32,966 nucleotides of DNA from Pseudobdellovibrionaceae bacterium (GTDB lineage Bacteria; Bdellovibrionota; Bdellovibrionia; Bdellovibrionales; Bdellovibrionaceae): the NCBI GenBank assembly GCA_019637895.1, contig JAHBUU010000016.1, positions 1 through 32,966 of the forward strand. Direction: 5' to 3'. Positions 1 through 8,217 of the stretch are shown here, in pieces. Every line of letters begins with the position of its first letter. Position 1 is the stretch's first letter. The position numbers and the translations under genes are program-made. The notes below the pieces were generated by a model that saw nothing but the letters and a program-made list of their open reading frames with translations, was not told the DNA's origin and made no database searches.

Positions 1-721
1 TGAGGCCTGCCGCCATCAGGCGGGACTGTGTGTCCGGACCTGATGCCGTCGAGTCTGAATTGGATTTAAAGGCGTGATAGGACAGCACGGGTTGCAGGCG
101 ATTCTCTGCAAACTGACCTTTCCAGACGGCCCCATGCATGAGGTGCTTGTGCGGTCGAGGGTTTGCTTTGGCCTCGGACTCGGGACTGTTCATGGCCATC
201 AGGATCAGGTCGCTTGCCCCGAGGTCAATGGTCGCTTTGACTCCGGTGTCGTACTTGGCCTGATGGAAAACGATCTGTGCACCATTTGACAGGGCACCAT
301 AAGGACCGGTCAGGGCTGTGCTAGCTTCGGATTTGAAATAAAGGTCCCTGGCATCGGAAATGGTCTCGTGGCCGCCGACATCGGTATTGGTTTTTCCGAA
401 GGTCAGAGCCAGTTGGCCTAGGCGATGAGTGATCGAGGCGTGGTCAACTCGGCTAGACAGACTGTCTACACCTTGATCGGTGCTTTCATTGTTGAGTCGA
501 AAGCGCAAACGGTAGGACAAGTCCTCGTTCATATCGCCCCGTAAATCCAAGCGAGCGGTATTGAGAGTAAAAGCCGTTTCGTCGGCGGCACCAGCCGCTT
601 TTGCCGCACGGTTAAAGTTGCCCGCATCGTAATCTGGTCGCAGTTCCAAAGTGAGCGCCGCCATTGCGGGCGAGGTCAAGCCGGCGAGAGCCAGTAAAGA
701 GAACAGAAAGACTTTCATCAT
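1..721 (-). CDS. Outer-membrane porin-like protein (5' part only, cut by window edge)
   Basis: The reading frame is open from a start at 719-721 (ATGATG; the second ATG at 716-718 is also possible) to the left edge, about 240 residues. An AAGGAG ribosome site lies 4 to 7 bases upstream of the two ATGs. The N-terminus is a clear signal peptide (MMKVFLFSLLALAGLTSPAMA, cleaved after AMA). The mature part alternates polar and hydrophobic residues (for example LTLELRPDYD, LSYRLRFRLNN, LALTFGKTN), as in the strands of an outer-membrane beta barrel, and contains a stretch resembling the 'LTFGK' strand of OprO/OprP-type porins. It most likely forms a passive diffusion channel in the outer membrane, but the substrate cannot be told. 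The C-terminus, with the usual terminal aromatic residue, is outside the window. It is divergent from the phosphopantetheinyl transferase, with 116 bp between them. Confidence 0.6.
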   Translation of the reverse strand, partial: MMKVFLFSLLALAGLTSPAMAALTLELRPDYDAGNFNRAAKAAGAADETAFTLNTARLDLRGDMNEDLSYRLRFRLNNESTDQGVDSLSSRVDHASITHRLGQLALTFGKTNTDVGGHETISDARDLYFKSEASTALTGPYGALSNGAQIVFHQAKYDTGVKATIDLGASDLILMAMNSPESEAKANPRPHKHLMHGAVWKGQFAENRLQPVLSYHAFKSNSDSTASGPDTQSRLMAAGL

Positions 722-837
722 CGGGCTCCTTCTTTGTCAGTGATCCTTTCAGATTTGACGGGGGTCATCAATGAAAATTCATGAAGGCATCGTGGCCTAT
801 GGTTTGACTCTGATGTGAGAGGTGTTTCAATGCCTTG

Positions 838-1422
838 ATGAAGCTCAAGGTTCGAACACCTGAAGAGGCAGATCAGCTATCGATCATCGATTTTCAAGAG
901 GCAATTGGCTGCCGATTTGTCGTCGTGCAGTTTGCGCAGACCCATGATCCCGTGATGACGGATCGATTGAAAAGGCGGTTTCTGGCCGAGCTTCTAGGTC
1001 AGAAGCCAACTGAGATTCAGTGGCAGAAAACAGAGAACGGAAAACCCTATCTTGAAAACTCGAAGGTTCATTTCAGCATCACTCATTCAGATGCGTATTG
1101 GGCTTTTGCCTATTCCGAGGATGACGAAATCGGTATTGATCTCGAAGCCTGGAGTGATCGCGACCGTCTTTCGAAAGTCGCCCTTCGGGTCTTTCAGCCC
1201 CATGAGAATGAATCTTGGTCTTCGCTTCCGTCGACTGAAGATCAGATTCGCCGGATGCTGACCCTTTGGACCCGCAAGGAAGCCTATATCAAGGCGAAGG
1301 GCTCTTTGCTCTTCCGGGAAATCTCTCAATTCGATGCGACTCAAGACAGTGATGCGGTTAAACTTTGGAGCCAAAGTGAAGATGGCTCTTTCGTCATGAG
1401 CTGTGCCCGGTTGAAATCCTGA
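838..1422 (+). CDS. 4'-phosphopantetheinyl transferase, Sfp/AcpT type
   Basis: This enzyme would move the phosphopantetheine arm of CoA onto a serine of acyl or peptidyl carrier proteins. Of its 194 residues, the family motifs are all visible: ENGKPYL (near 65), FSITHSD (near 79), IGIDLE with the metal-binding Asp and Glu (near 100), and LWTRKEAYIKAKG (near 148), whose Glu and Lys are catalytic. Length fits the Sfp type better than the 120-residue AcpS type. The start is uncertain: TTG at 835 and ATG at 838 are in frame, and the best ribosome site (GAGAGGTG, 817-824) is better placed for an out-of-frame ATG at 830 that reads only two codons before TGA. It stands alone, about 16 kb from the ligase/KAS III cluster whose carrier protein, if any, it might activate. 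The family call is firm, the partner unknown. Confidence 0.85.
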   Translation: MKLKVRTPEEADQLSIIDFQEAIGCRFVVVQFAQTHDPVMTDRLKRRFLAELLGQKPTEIQWQKTENGKPYLENSKVHFSITHSDAYWAFAYSEDDEIGIDLEAWSDRDRLSKVALRVFQPHENESWSSLPSTEDQIRRMLTLWTRKEAYIKAKGSLLFREISQFDATQDSDAVKLWSQSEDGSFVMSCARLKS

Positions 1423-1573
1423 GCTTTTTCAATTTCGGGGAATCTTTCCCATTTCGGGTCGAGACGCCGCCATCCCAAATTGCGACTCAATGAGAATCGG
1501 CTGAGGCCTCATCAAGTTTCATCATGAACTTCCGAAGAATTGTGCACACCACAACAAAAGGGGTTGTACGTAT

Positions 1574-2290
1574 ATGGCTGATGAAAAGAAAGATATGATG
1601 TATCTCCCGTTCGCAGACGCTCGCAAGCGGGGATTGATCCGAATCGTTTCTCTGTTTTTCTGGGTCACCGCCATTGATTCGATCGGGTTGGCCTCTGTGG
1701 CCTGCGCGTTTCTGACGGTCGCCGGATTTGCTCAGATCTTTACTGGAAAATTCAGTGCGGGTTTTCAGCTTCTCCTTTTCGCCGCCGCCATGGGTGGTTT
1801 GGTTTACTATCAATACAAGCTCCTCCAAAAAGGAACGTCTCCGTTCAAAAAGTTGTTCGGGATGCAGGTCCTCAAGTTTGATCCGGAGCTGAAGGCTTAT
1901 CGTCGCTGCACTCCGAAGGAGTATGTGATGAGGGACATTCTCGCCATCGCTTATCTGCCAATTCCAACGATGGTCCTTTCGGTTCCGATCATCATGGGTG
2001 GCGCTCTGGCGGGGGGCCTGACTCATGCGACGAACGGTGATGATTACGGGGATCCAGTTCTTCGGCAGATGAATGAGAACCGCGCCAATGCGGCCGCTGC
2101 AGCAGGTGCGGCTGCCGGAGCTGCCATGTCTTTGAAGATCATCCAATCCTTCCCTTGGCTGTTGGCGGCTCATGACACCTTGATGAAAACAATGGTCGTC
2201 AACGTCAACTCTCAGCAGGCGAAATACTTTGAAGAGGGCGGACTGTTTGAGACTGGTGAAGTCGTGAAGCCGTATTCACAAGCGGCATAA
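1574..2290 (+). CDS. RDD-like integral membrane protein
   Basis: A 238-residue membrane protein with hydrophobic segments near residues 35-57, 63-80 and 122-150, and another near 183-200. The stretch GTSPFKKLFGMQVLKFD (87-103) matches the conserved 'GxTxGKxLxGxxVV' loop of RDD-family proteins, and AHDTLMKTMVV (199-209) matches their final 'HDxxxxTxVV' motif. RDD proteins are poorly understood; some have been linked to ion exchange or stress, so I assign no reaction. An oddity is an Ala-rich insertion (172-185, AAAAAGAAAGAA) between the third segment and the HDT motif. The start ATG has an AAAAGGGG site about 10 bases upstream. The gene stands alone and is closed by a strong terminator just downstream. 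Confidence 0.6.
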   Translation: MADEKKDMMYLPFADARKRGLIRIVSLFFWVTAIDSIGLASVACAFLTVAGFAQIFTGKFSAGFQLLLFAAAMGGLVYYQYKLLQKGTSPFKKLFGMQVLKFDPELKAYRRCTPKEYVMRDILAIAYLPIPTMVLSVPIIMGGALAGGLTHATNGDDYGDPVLRQMNENRANAAAAAGAAAGAAMSLKIIQSFPWLLAAHDTLMKTMVVNVNSQQAKYFEEGGLFETGEVVKPYSQAA

Positions 2291-2312
2291 GTTGACTGAA
2301 TGTTGTTTTTCG

Positions 2313-2350
2313 AAGGCTCCATTCGAAAGAATGGAGCCTTTTCTTTTTCT
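2313..2350 (+). terminator. Rho-independent terminator after the RDD-like gene
   Basis: A perfect 12-bp stem, AAGGCTCCATTC (2313-2324) and GAATGGAGCCTT (2329-2340), closes on a GAAA tetraloop and runs into a T-rich tract (TTCTTTTTCT). It lies 22 bases after the stop of the RDD-like gene. The rest of the gap up to 2490 shows no further gene and no convincing promoter. Confidence 0.9.
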
Positions 2351-2490
2351 AAGACGACCTGGTCTTTGGTCTGGCCTCAGTTTTCAAGAAACCGTCTACG
2401 ACATCGACTGTTTTTTCGGGAATGTGGTCTTGGAAAGTGAAATTTCATGACATCCATTAAGTGATCGAAGGCCTGTCCGAAAGGGTTCTT

Positions 2491-4059
2491 ATGACTCTTT
2501 CAAAAAGACTTCTGAATACAATCATGATCCTTTGTCTCCCGCTCCTGGCGCCGGTTTCCGGTTGGTCGGCGAATGCCACGCCTGACTTTTATAAATGCAA
2601 TAACAGGGTGAGCGGAGAGTGGAATTATGGCCGGGCGCCGTATGCTTGCGATGCCAGCGCCTTTGGTGAAGATCGCTTTGTTAAAACCAACTATTTGGGT
2701 GTTGTGTTCCAGGACTCCCAGACTCGGGATGCTGAACGACGTCGCTATGGAAGTGAGCTGAACGCGGTGGTGAAGACCGCCGCCCAGGTCTATTTGAAAA
2801 AGCGAAAGCCAAGTGCCTCGGCTGCAGAAATTCAGCAATGGACACTGGCGATTCTGGCGACCTCGGCCCATGAAAGCTACTGGAGTCACTACCGAGTCGC
2901 CAGTGATGGGCGCATGAAAATGATGCGTGGAGATTCCGGTCATGGACACGGTCTCATGCAGGTAGATGACCGCCACCACTACCCGGCGGTCAACGAAGGG
3001 ATTGCTTGGAATCTGGTGACCAATATCGCCTATGGAATGGATATCTTTTATGCCGCTTGGGAGCGAGCACCGTCACAGAGTTGTGTTGGGAGTGCGACCA
3101 ATTGGGAAGCGCGCATCCGATCTGCCTGGAGTGCATACAATGGAGGCCCTTCGCAGATCTGCCGTTGGACGAAAACAACGGGAACCTGGGCGCACAATGA
3201 CACGAACTTTCATTCCATCCTCAAGGGCCGTCGTTGGGAAACCATCGTGGCTGATCCAAACCGGACTTCGTCGGTGGCTGTTTCCTGTTTGATGGAGAAA
3301 CGCGAAAACTGCGGAGCGCCCGAGGTTCCACCGGTTTCTCAGGATCCTCAGGAAGGTCGCTTGTACCGCGTCTCTGGTTCGGTGTGCTTAGTGAAAAACA
3401 AAATTTTCTTCTGTTTGGATGATGAGCGCGATCGCTCCTGCTTGGCCGCACTTGGCCCTGTGCAATCGGATGCGGTGATCGATTGGACGCCCGCTCAGCT
3501 TGCAAAATATTCGATTCAAAGAGAAGACCGACATCTGCTGTGCCGATCCCATGATCGGTCATTGATCGCCGTTGGATCTGCAATCCAGGTTCGAAAGAGC
3601 ATCAATCTGCGCTCGACTCCGGCTGGTGGACAGATCGGAGTGGTTCCGAGCGGAAGCATCTTGCAGGTGCGGGACTTCGAGATCCGAAATGCATCGAAGG
3701 ACAGATACTACCGTGTCACTTACGGTGGCAAAGTGGGATACATTTTCGCGGGTGATGCTGCCGAGGCATCCACTTGGGCTGTGGAAGTTGCTGCCAGCCG
3801 AGCTCCTCGGAGCACTTTGGCCCGGGTCGGTGACAAGGTGCGGATCGTGAACGCCGCAGGAATCAATTTCCGTTCTTCCCCTGGAGGCACCTTGCTCCGG
3901 AACCTTGCCAAGGGAACTTCTCACAAGGTCGAAGAGGTCGTCGCCCGCACCGGAGAAAACAAAATCTACTACCGGGTCAAAGTGGGAAGTCAGAGCGGAT
4001 ACATCTATGCAGGCCTTCTTTTGCCGGAAGAGACTTTGACCGATTGGGCTCAGCCCTAA
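2491..4059 (+). CDS. Exported goose-type-lysozyme/SLT-like enzyme with two SH3 domains
   Basis: A 522-residue exported protein that probably cuts the glycan strands of peptidoglycan. I chose the ATG at 2491 over the GTG at 2461, because it has AAAGGG 6 bases upstream and gives a normal signal peptide (MTLSKRLLNTIMILCLPLLA, then a cut near WSA). The catalytic region (about 115-225) shows SAHESYWSHYR with the candidate catalytic Glu at 128, GHGLMQVDDRHHYP (about 152-165), NIAYGMDIFYAAW and SAWSAYNGGP. GLMQVDxRxHxP is close to the signature of goose-type lysozyme; the overall order (ES, GLMQ, AYNGG) is that of lytic transglycosylases. Two bacterial SH3 domains follow (about 370-430 and 457-517), each with an NLRSTP/NFRSSP motif and a YYRV-GYIFAG/YIYAG ending, and probably bind the wall. 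Six or more cysteines suggest disulfides in the periplasm or outside. The next gene starts 13 bases downstream, so the two are probably cotranscribed. Confidence 0.8.
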   Translation: MTLSKRLLNTIMILCLPLLAPVSGWSANATPDFYKCNNRVSGEWNYGRAPYACDASAFGEDRFVKTNYLGVVFQDSQTRDAERRRYGSELNAVVKTAAQVYLKKRKPSASAAEIQQWTLAILATSAHESYWSHYRVASDGRMKMMRGDSGHGHGLMQVDDRHHYPAVNEGIAWNLVTNIAYGMDIFYAAWERAPSQSCVGSATNWEARIRSAWSAYNGGPSQICRWTKTTGTWAHNDTNFHSILKGRRWETIVADPNRTSSVAVSCLMEKRENCGAPEVPPVSQDPQEGRLYRVSGSVCLVKNKIFFCLDDERDRSCLAALGPVQSDAVIDWTPAQLAKYSIQREDRHLLCRSHDRSLIAVGSAIQVRKSINLRSTPAGGQIGVVPSGSILQVRDFEIRNASKDRYYRVTYGGKVGYIFAGDAAEASTWAVEVAASRAPRSTLARVGDKVRIVNAAGINFRSSPGGTLLRNLAKGTSHKVEEVVARTGENKIYYRVKVGSQSGYIYAGLLLPEETLTDWAQP

Positions 4060-4072
4060 CTGAGGAGGTCCC

Positions 4073-4861
4073 ATGAAGCAGATGAAATGGGGCACTCTGA
4101 TCGTGCTCTTGATCCTGGCGGCAGGTTACGGCCTTCGGCGCTCGCCGGTGACTTCTGTCGATACAAAAAAACCAGAGACAAGATCCCTGGCCTCCAGTGA
4201 GGAGCCGACCAAGGCGGCATCCCTGACTCCGGCAGCGAAAGAGCCCCCCGCTCCAAAGGGCCCGTCTCTGGCTGGTGCAACAAATGAAATTCCGGAGATC
4301 CGGCGTTTGCGTGAATGTCTGGAGTCAGAGAAATGCGATTATCCTCAGACCGATCCCCAATCTTACGCCCTGGGAGTCGGGCAGGATCTGCAGAAGAGCC
4401 TCAAGGCTTTGGCCACGCGCCTCAAAGCGGAACCGAATCTTTCCGTAGAAGCGGAAGTATTGGCCCGTGAGTTGGTGGTGAATCCCGACGGTCATATTCA
4501 GGAGGGGGCTCTGGCGATTTTCGCGGAACTCGCTCCGGCCTCTGAAAACCTGGAGGCAATCGTTGAAGGTCTTCAGATGAATCCTGCGGATGTTTTGATC
4601 TTGGAGCAGGCGGGTGCGGAGCTGGCTCGTTATCTGGGCCGAGCGGAAGAGCCGGTGGTTCATCAGTTCATGGCAAAAACACTGACGGATGGAGCGCTCT
4701 TTGCGTCTCAGAAGGCGGGGAGTTTGGTCCGGGGATTTCTGACTCCCCAGTCCGTTTCCTATTATCGAGAGGTCTTAAAAAGGCTTCCTCCGGATTCCAC
4801 GAAGGCTCGTTATTTACGAGGAAGCCTGGACGAATTCGAACGTCGCTCGCAGGGCGGCTGA
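4073..4861 (+). CDS. Membrane-anchored protein of unknown function with helical repeats
   Basis: I do not recognise this 262-residue protein. It has an N-terminal membrane anchor (residues 6-20, WGTLIVLLILAAGYG) without a lipobox cysteine or clear cleavage site, then a Pro/Ala/Lys/Glu-rich linker (about 24-70), and then an all-helical part (about 75-255) with Leu- and Ala-rich helices that look like irregular HEAT/TPR-type repeats (for example VEAEVLARELVV, ILEQAGAELARYLG). Two cysteines (CLESEKC, near 83-89) could form a disulfide in the periplasm. Ribosome site GAGGAGG lies 5 bases before the ATG. It starts 13 bases after the lysozyme-like gene, so a shared role at the cell wall, such as control of that enzyme, is a reasonable guess but no more. 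Its stop is 1 base from the end of the convergent Asp-rich gene. Confidence 0.65.
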   Translation: MKQMKWGTLIVLLILAAGYGLRRSPVTSVDTKKPETRSLASSEEPTKAASLTPAAKEPPAPKGPSLAGATNEIPEIRRLRECLESEKCDYPQTDPQSYALGVGQDLQKSLKALATRLKAEPNLSVEAEVLARELVVNPDGHIQEGALAIFAELAPASENLEAIVEGLQMNPADVLILEQAGAELARYLGRAEEPVVHQFMAKTLTDGALFASQKAGSLVRGFLTPQSVSYYREVLKRLPPDSTKARYLRGSLDEFERRSQGG

Positions 4862-4862
4862 T

Positions 4863-5084
4863 TTAGAACGCAGGTTCGTTGTCGTCGTTATCATGACGAG
4901 TGTCACGATCGTCCGTGCCGTCGATATCGTCGTGTCTACGTCCGTCGTCACGGTCATCTCCGGTTCGGTCTTCGTCGCCGCCGCAGGGCTGTTCATAGGT
5001 TTCACAAGCCGCCACTTTATACGGAAGAATAAGGGCCGAAACGCTGAAGAAAAGGGCGAAGAAAACGAGAATGGCGTATTTCAA
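4863..5084 (-). CDS. Small exported Asp-rich protein (TTG start)
   Basis: A 73-residue protein of unknown function. The start is TTG at 5082-5084, chosen because GGAGG sits 5 bases upstream and because it gives a clean signal peptide (MKYAILVFFALFFSVSALIL, cleavage near KVAA-CE). The mature part is about 47 residues and very unusual: a short Cys pair (CETYEQPC) followed by a tail of Asp, Arg, His and Gly (DDRDDGRRHDD, TDDRDTRHDNDD). Such tails may bind calcium or other cations, or interact with basic surfaces, but nothing in the sequence proves it. Longer in-frame starts upstream would bury the signal peptide. It is convergent with the anchored protein, 1 base apart, and stands apart from the next minus-strand operon. 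Confidence 0.55.
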   Translation of the reverse strand: MKYAILVFFALFFSVSALILPYKVAACETYEQPCGGDEDRTGDDRDDGRRHDDIDGTDDRDTRHDNDDNEPAF

Positions 5085-5171
5085 GGAAACCTCCGGGTAT
5101 CGATGAGAACAGAGGGATTTAGAGGGAGACCCGGGGAAGGTCAAGGCATGGGGCTTCGAGGGTGAAAATAT

Positions 5172-5202
5172 TCAATAAAAAAGGGGCCATTTGGCCCCTT
5201 TT
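5172..5202 (-). terminator. Rho-independent terminator of the glnB-glnA-gcvH-like operon
   Basis: On the minus strand AAAAGGGGCCA pairs with TGGCCCCTTTT, and the arm runs into TTTTTTATTG. It lies about 35 bases after the stop of the GcvH-like gene, closing the nitrogen operon. The plus-strand reading also ends in TTTT but lacks a good U-tract. Confidence 0.85.
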
Positions 5203-5235
5203 GAATCTGGTTGTCAGAGGGAAAACGGCTCGCGC

Positions 5236-5631
5236 CTAGTCTTCATCTTCATCGCTGTCGTCGTCCTCGTCGTCATCATCTTCCTCGTCATCATCATCTT
5301 CATCCTCATCATCCGCGTCTTCTTCGACTTCCAGACGGACGAGCCATCCTTCTTCGTAAGGGTCTTCTTGGATCAGGCCGGGCTCTTCGACGACTTGGCT
5401 GTTGATTTCAAGAACGGTTCCGGCAACCGGAGAGTAAATATCAAGAGGGCCGTCATTGGTTTCGACGGTTCCGAAAGCGACCTCTTCTTCGACTTGTTCG
5501 CCCTCGGAGGGCAGTTCGACGGAAGAGATCTCGTCGAAATCCTCGAGAGAGTCCTCGTTGATCCCGATGGTGATCACGTTGTCTTCCTGCTTGTACCAGA
5601 GGTAGCCCATGAAGTTTCTGACGTCGCTCAT
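5236..5631 (-). CDS. GcvH-like protein lacking the lipoyl-lysine, with a poly-acidic tail
   Basis: Residues 9-102 align with the glycine-cleavage H protein: YLWYKQEDNVITIGINEDSL, the VELPSEGEQVEEE strand, LDIYSPVAGTVLEIN and LIQEDPYEEGWLVRL. H proteins carry lipoate on the Lys in 'ESVKAxSDIYxPVSG'. Here the segment is ETNDGPLDIYSPVAG, so Asp60 stands where Lys should be; the only Lys in the whole protein is Lys14. It therefore cannot be lipoylated at the normal site or shuttle aminomethyl groups. Residues 103-131 are 27 of 29 Asp or Glu. The AAGGA ribosome site is 7 bases before the ATG. It follows glnA by 30 bases and is the last gene before the operon terminator, so expression with GS and PII is likely. 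A binding or regulatory role for the hammerhead fold is my inference. The family relationship is clear, the function unknown. Confidence 0.8.
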   Translation of the reverse strand: MSDVRNFMGYLWYKQEDNVITIGINEDSLEDFDEISSVELPSEGEQVEEEVAFGTVETNDGPLDIYSPVAGTVLEINSQVVEEPGLIQEDPYEEGWLVRLEVEEDADDEDEDDDDEEDDDDEDDDSDEDED

Positions 5632-5661
5632 CTCAAATCCTTTCGGTTCTTCAAATCAATC

Positions 5662-7074
5662 CTAGATATCGTAATACAGATGGAACTCATAAGGAACCGG
5701 CCGTTGTTGAACGGGACGGACTTCTTTGTCGATCTTGTACGAGATCCAGGTATCCAAGAGATCTTGGGAGAAAACATCCCCTTTGGTCAAGAAAGAGCCT
5801 TTGTCGCGAAGAGCATTCAGGCTTTCCTCGAGCGTTCCGGGAATTGAAGGAATTTTCGCAGCTTCTTGAGGTGGCAATCCGTAGATGTCCTTGTCGAGTG
5901 GATCTCCGGGATTGATTTTGTTGATGATCCCATCGAGACCCGCCATCAAAACTGCCGCTTCCGCGAGATAAATATTTGCTGACGGATCTGGAGTGCGGAA
6001 CTCCAGGCGTTTTGCTTTTGGATTCGGGCCCGAGTTCGGGATACGGATGGCGGCCGATCGGTTTTTGAACGAATAAGCCAGTTTGATCGGAGCCTCGAAG
6101 CCCGGAACCAAACGTTTGTAGGAATTTGTGGTCGGGTTGATGAAACCACAAAGAGCCGGAGCGTGTTTCAAGACGCCGCCGATGTAGTGGAGCGCCATTT
6201 CCGAGAGTCCCGCGTATTTGTTGCCAGCAAAAAGATTCTTGCCGTCTTTCCACAACGACATGTGCATGTGCATGCCCGAGCCATTGTCGCCGAAGATTGG
6301 TTTTGGCATGAAGGTGACAGTTTTGCCATGGCGGCGAGCGACGTTTTTCACGATGTATTTGAACCACATCATTTTGTCGCCCATGTTGACCGCGCTATCA
6401 TAGCGGAAGTTGATCTCGTGCTGTCCCGAAGCCACTTCGTGGTGATGGCGCTCGACCGTCATTCCAAGGCGGTCCATCTCAAGGCACATTTCGGTTCGGA
6501 GGTCGTGCATGGAGTCGGTCGGAAGGGCCGGGAAGTAACCTTCTTTATGACGGGCTTTGTATCCCAGGTTTCCGCCCGCTTCTTCGCGTCCGGTGTTCCA
6601 GGTTCCTTCGACGGAATCGATCGAATAAAAACCGCTGCTGCTCGTTTGTTCGTAGCGGATATCGTCAAAGATGAAAAACTCGGCTTCGGGACCGAAGAAG
6701 GCGGTGTCCGCGATGCCGGTGGATTGCATGTAGGCGAGAGCTTTTTTGACGATCTGGCGAGGGTCACGTTCGTAGGCTTGCAGAGTTTCGGGCAAAACCA
6801 CGTCGCACAAGAGAGAAAGTGTGGGGACTTGCATGAAGGGATCCATGGTCGCGGTTGCGGGATCAGGCAAAAGAACCATGTCGGATTCTTCGATTCCCTT
6901 CCAGCCGCGAATCGAGCTGCCGTCGAAAGCCACGCCGTCTTCGAAGGTGGTCGCCGAGAGTTCCGTCATCGGAATGCTCACGTGTTGCCAAGTTCCGACC
7001 ATGTCGCAGAACTTGAAGTCCACCATTTTGGCGCCCTTTTCTTTGCCAAAATTGATTGCGTCTTGCGCTTTCAT
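5662..7074 (-). CDS. glnA: Glutamine synthetase, type I
   Basis: GS makes glutamine from glutamate, ammonia and ATP in the cytoplasm and is the main entry of ammonia. The 470-residue length matches bacterial GSI (E. coli 469). Visible signatures are [10 protein letters not shown] (49-58), [11 protein letters not shown] (127-137, metal-binding Glu), the ATP/metal region [18 protein letters not shown] (258-275), NRSAAIRIP (338-346) and the C-terminal EFHLYYDI. Tyr398 in DIYGLPPQE sits where GSI-beta enzymes are adenylylated (NLYDLPPE in E. coli), so control by GlnE-type adenylylation is likely. The start at 7074 is fixed by GGGAGACGGGG just upstream and by homology; longer in-frame extensions run into glnB. 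It follows glnB by 37 bases and precedes the GcvH-like gene by 30. Confidence 0.97.
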   Translation of the reverse strand: MKAQDAINFGKEKGAKMVDFKFCDMVGTWQHVSIPMTELSATTFEDGVAFDGSSIRGWKGIEESDMVLLPDPATATMDPFMQVPTLSLLCDVVLPETLQAYERDPRQIVKKALAYMQSTGIADTAFFGPEAEFFIFDDIRYEQTSSSGFYSIDSVEGTWNTGREEAGGNLGYKARHKEGYFPALPTDSMHDLRTEMCLEMDRLGMTVERHHHEVASGQHEINFRYDSAVNMGDKMMWFKYIVKNVARRHGKTVTFMPKPIFGDNGSGMHMHMSLWKDGKNLFAGNKYAGLSEMALHYIGGVLKHAPALCGFINPTTNSYKRLVPGFEAPIKLAYSFKNRSAAIRIPNSGPNPKAKRLEFRTPDPSANIYLAEAAVLMAGLDGIINKINPGDPLDKDIYGLPPQEAAKIPSIPGTLEESLNALRDKGSFLTKGDVFSQDLLDTWISYKIDKEVRPVQQRPVPYEFHLYYDI

Positions 7075-7111
7075 CCCCGTCTCCCTTTGTTGTGTTGTGA
7101 CCATTCCCGTC

Positions 7112-7462
<351 letters not shown>

Positions 7463-7469
7463 TTACAGA

Positions 7470-7497
7470 ACAATATCAGATCAGATAAATCGGTCAA
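7470..7497 (-). promoter_or_regulatory. Candidate sigma-70-type promoter of the glnBA operon
   Basis: Read on the minus strand, TTGACC (7492-7497) and TATTGT (7470-7475) are separated by 16 bases, 19 bases before the glnB ATG. The -35 is 5 of 6 and the -10 is 4 of 6 to the E. coli consensus. The leader would be very short. The remaining gap to 7619 shows nothing else convincing. Confidence 0.4.
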
Positions 7498-7619
7498 ACA
7501 GAGCCCTTGCTCGAGACAGTTGTTTTTGCTACACAGGCGCCGGGGATTCGGGGGGCGTTCAGCTCCATATTTAGAGTTCCTGCACGAAAAGTTCGCTCAG
7601 TCTGTTGGAGGGGGTTCTG

Positions 7620-8216
7620 ATGACGACGCGCTTTTTCGTCTATGGTTCTATGTCGGAAGGCATGGTCCACTGGTCGAAAATTTCCGAAATGATTGAGAAA
7701 ATCGTTCCAGCTTCGATCCGGGGAACCGCCTGGCGTCTGAAAGTGGGTTTTCCCGCCCTCGTCGCCGGGGGAGACCATCTCATCAACGGTCAGTTGGTGG
7801 ACCTGAAATCGTCTGAACTCTTGATCAGTCTTCTTGACGAGTTTCACGGGTTTAACCGCTTTGATCCCGATAAGAGCTTGTATGTTCGCCAGGAAGTGAT
7901 CGCACTTGTGGGTGACGAAACGGTCTCCTGCTGGGTCTATTTTCTGAATCCTCGCAAGATGCCTTCGGGGGCCCGTGTCATCACGGATGGGGACTGGCAA
8001 AAGTCCCTCGTGGAAGAGCCCGCGTTAACGGACAAGCTGACTGAGCGGCAGAGGACTTATCTGACCCGGCTTGGTGCTGCGACGGGCCGAGAAATTATTC
8101 CGATCAATGATATGTCTCTCTACCGGGAGCTGATGAACTTGGACTTGATCGTGGACAAAGGGCGACGGCTGGCACTCTCGAAGTTCGGCCAAGAGGTCGT
8201 TCGCTATCTTGGGTAG
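7620..8216 (+). CDS. Gamma-glutamylcyclotransferase-like (AIG2) protein with extra C-terminal domain
   Basis: The first ~110 of 198 residues match the AIG2/GGCT fold: RFFVYGSMSEGMVHW (the 'YGSL' glycine loop, 4-18), GQLVDLKSSELLISLLDEFHGF (the 'LDxxEGxx' segment) and SLYVRQEVIAL. Members cyclise gamma-glutamyl amines or peptides to 5-oxoproline. The remaining ~65 residues (about 133-198; RQRTYLTRLGAATG, then YRELMNLDLIVDKGRRLALSKFGQEVVRYL) are not part of the family and look like a winged-helix module ('LxxxGLIxxKGRRxxLTxxGxxxxxxL'). The ATG at 7620 is chosen over TTG 7605 because GGAGGGGG lies 5 bases upstream. trmL follows one base after the stop. The substrate is not known. Confidence 0.7.
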   Translation: MTTRFFVYGSMSEGMVHWSKISEMIEKIVPASIRGTAWRLKVGFPALVAGGDHLINGQLVDLKSSELLISLLDEFHGFNRFDPDKSLYVRQEVIALVGDETVSCWVYFLNPRKMPSGARVITDGDWQKSLVEEPALTDKLTERQRTYLTRLGAATGREIIPINDMSLYRELMNLDLIVDKGRRLALSKFGQEVVRYLG

Positions 8217-8217
8217 A

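Noticed and set aside
5191..5847. Plus-strand frame opposite the GcvH-like gene, rich in Val, Ile and Phe
   Set aside because: It is the antisense of the acidic tail and glnA end; the apparent membrane segment comes from the complement of Asp/Glu codons.
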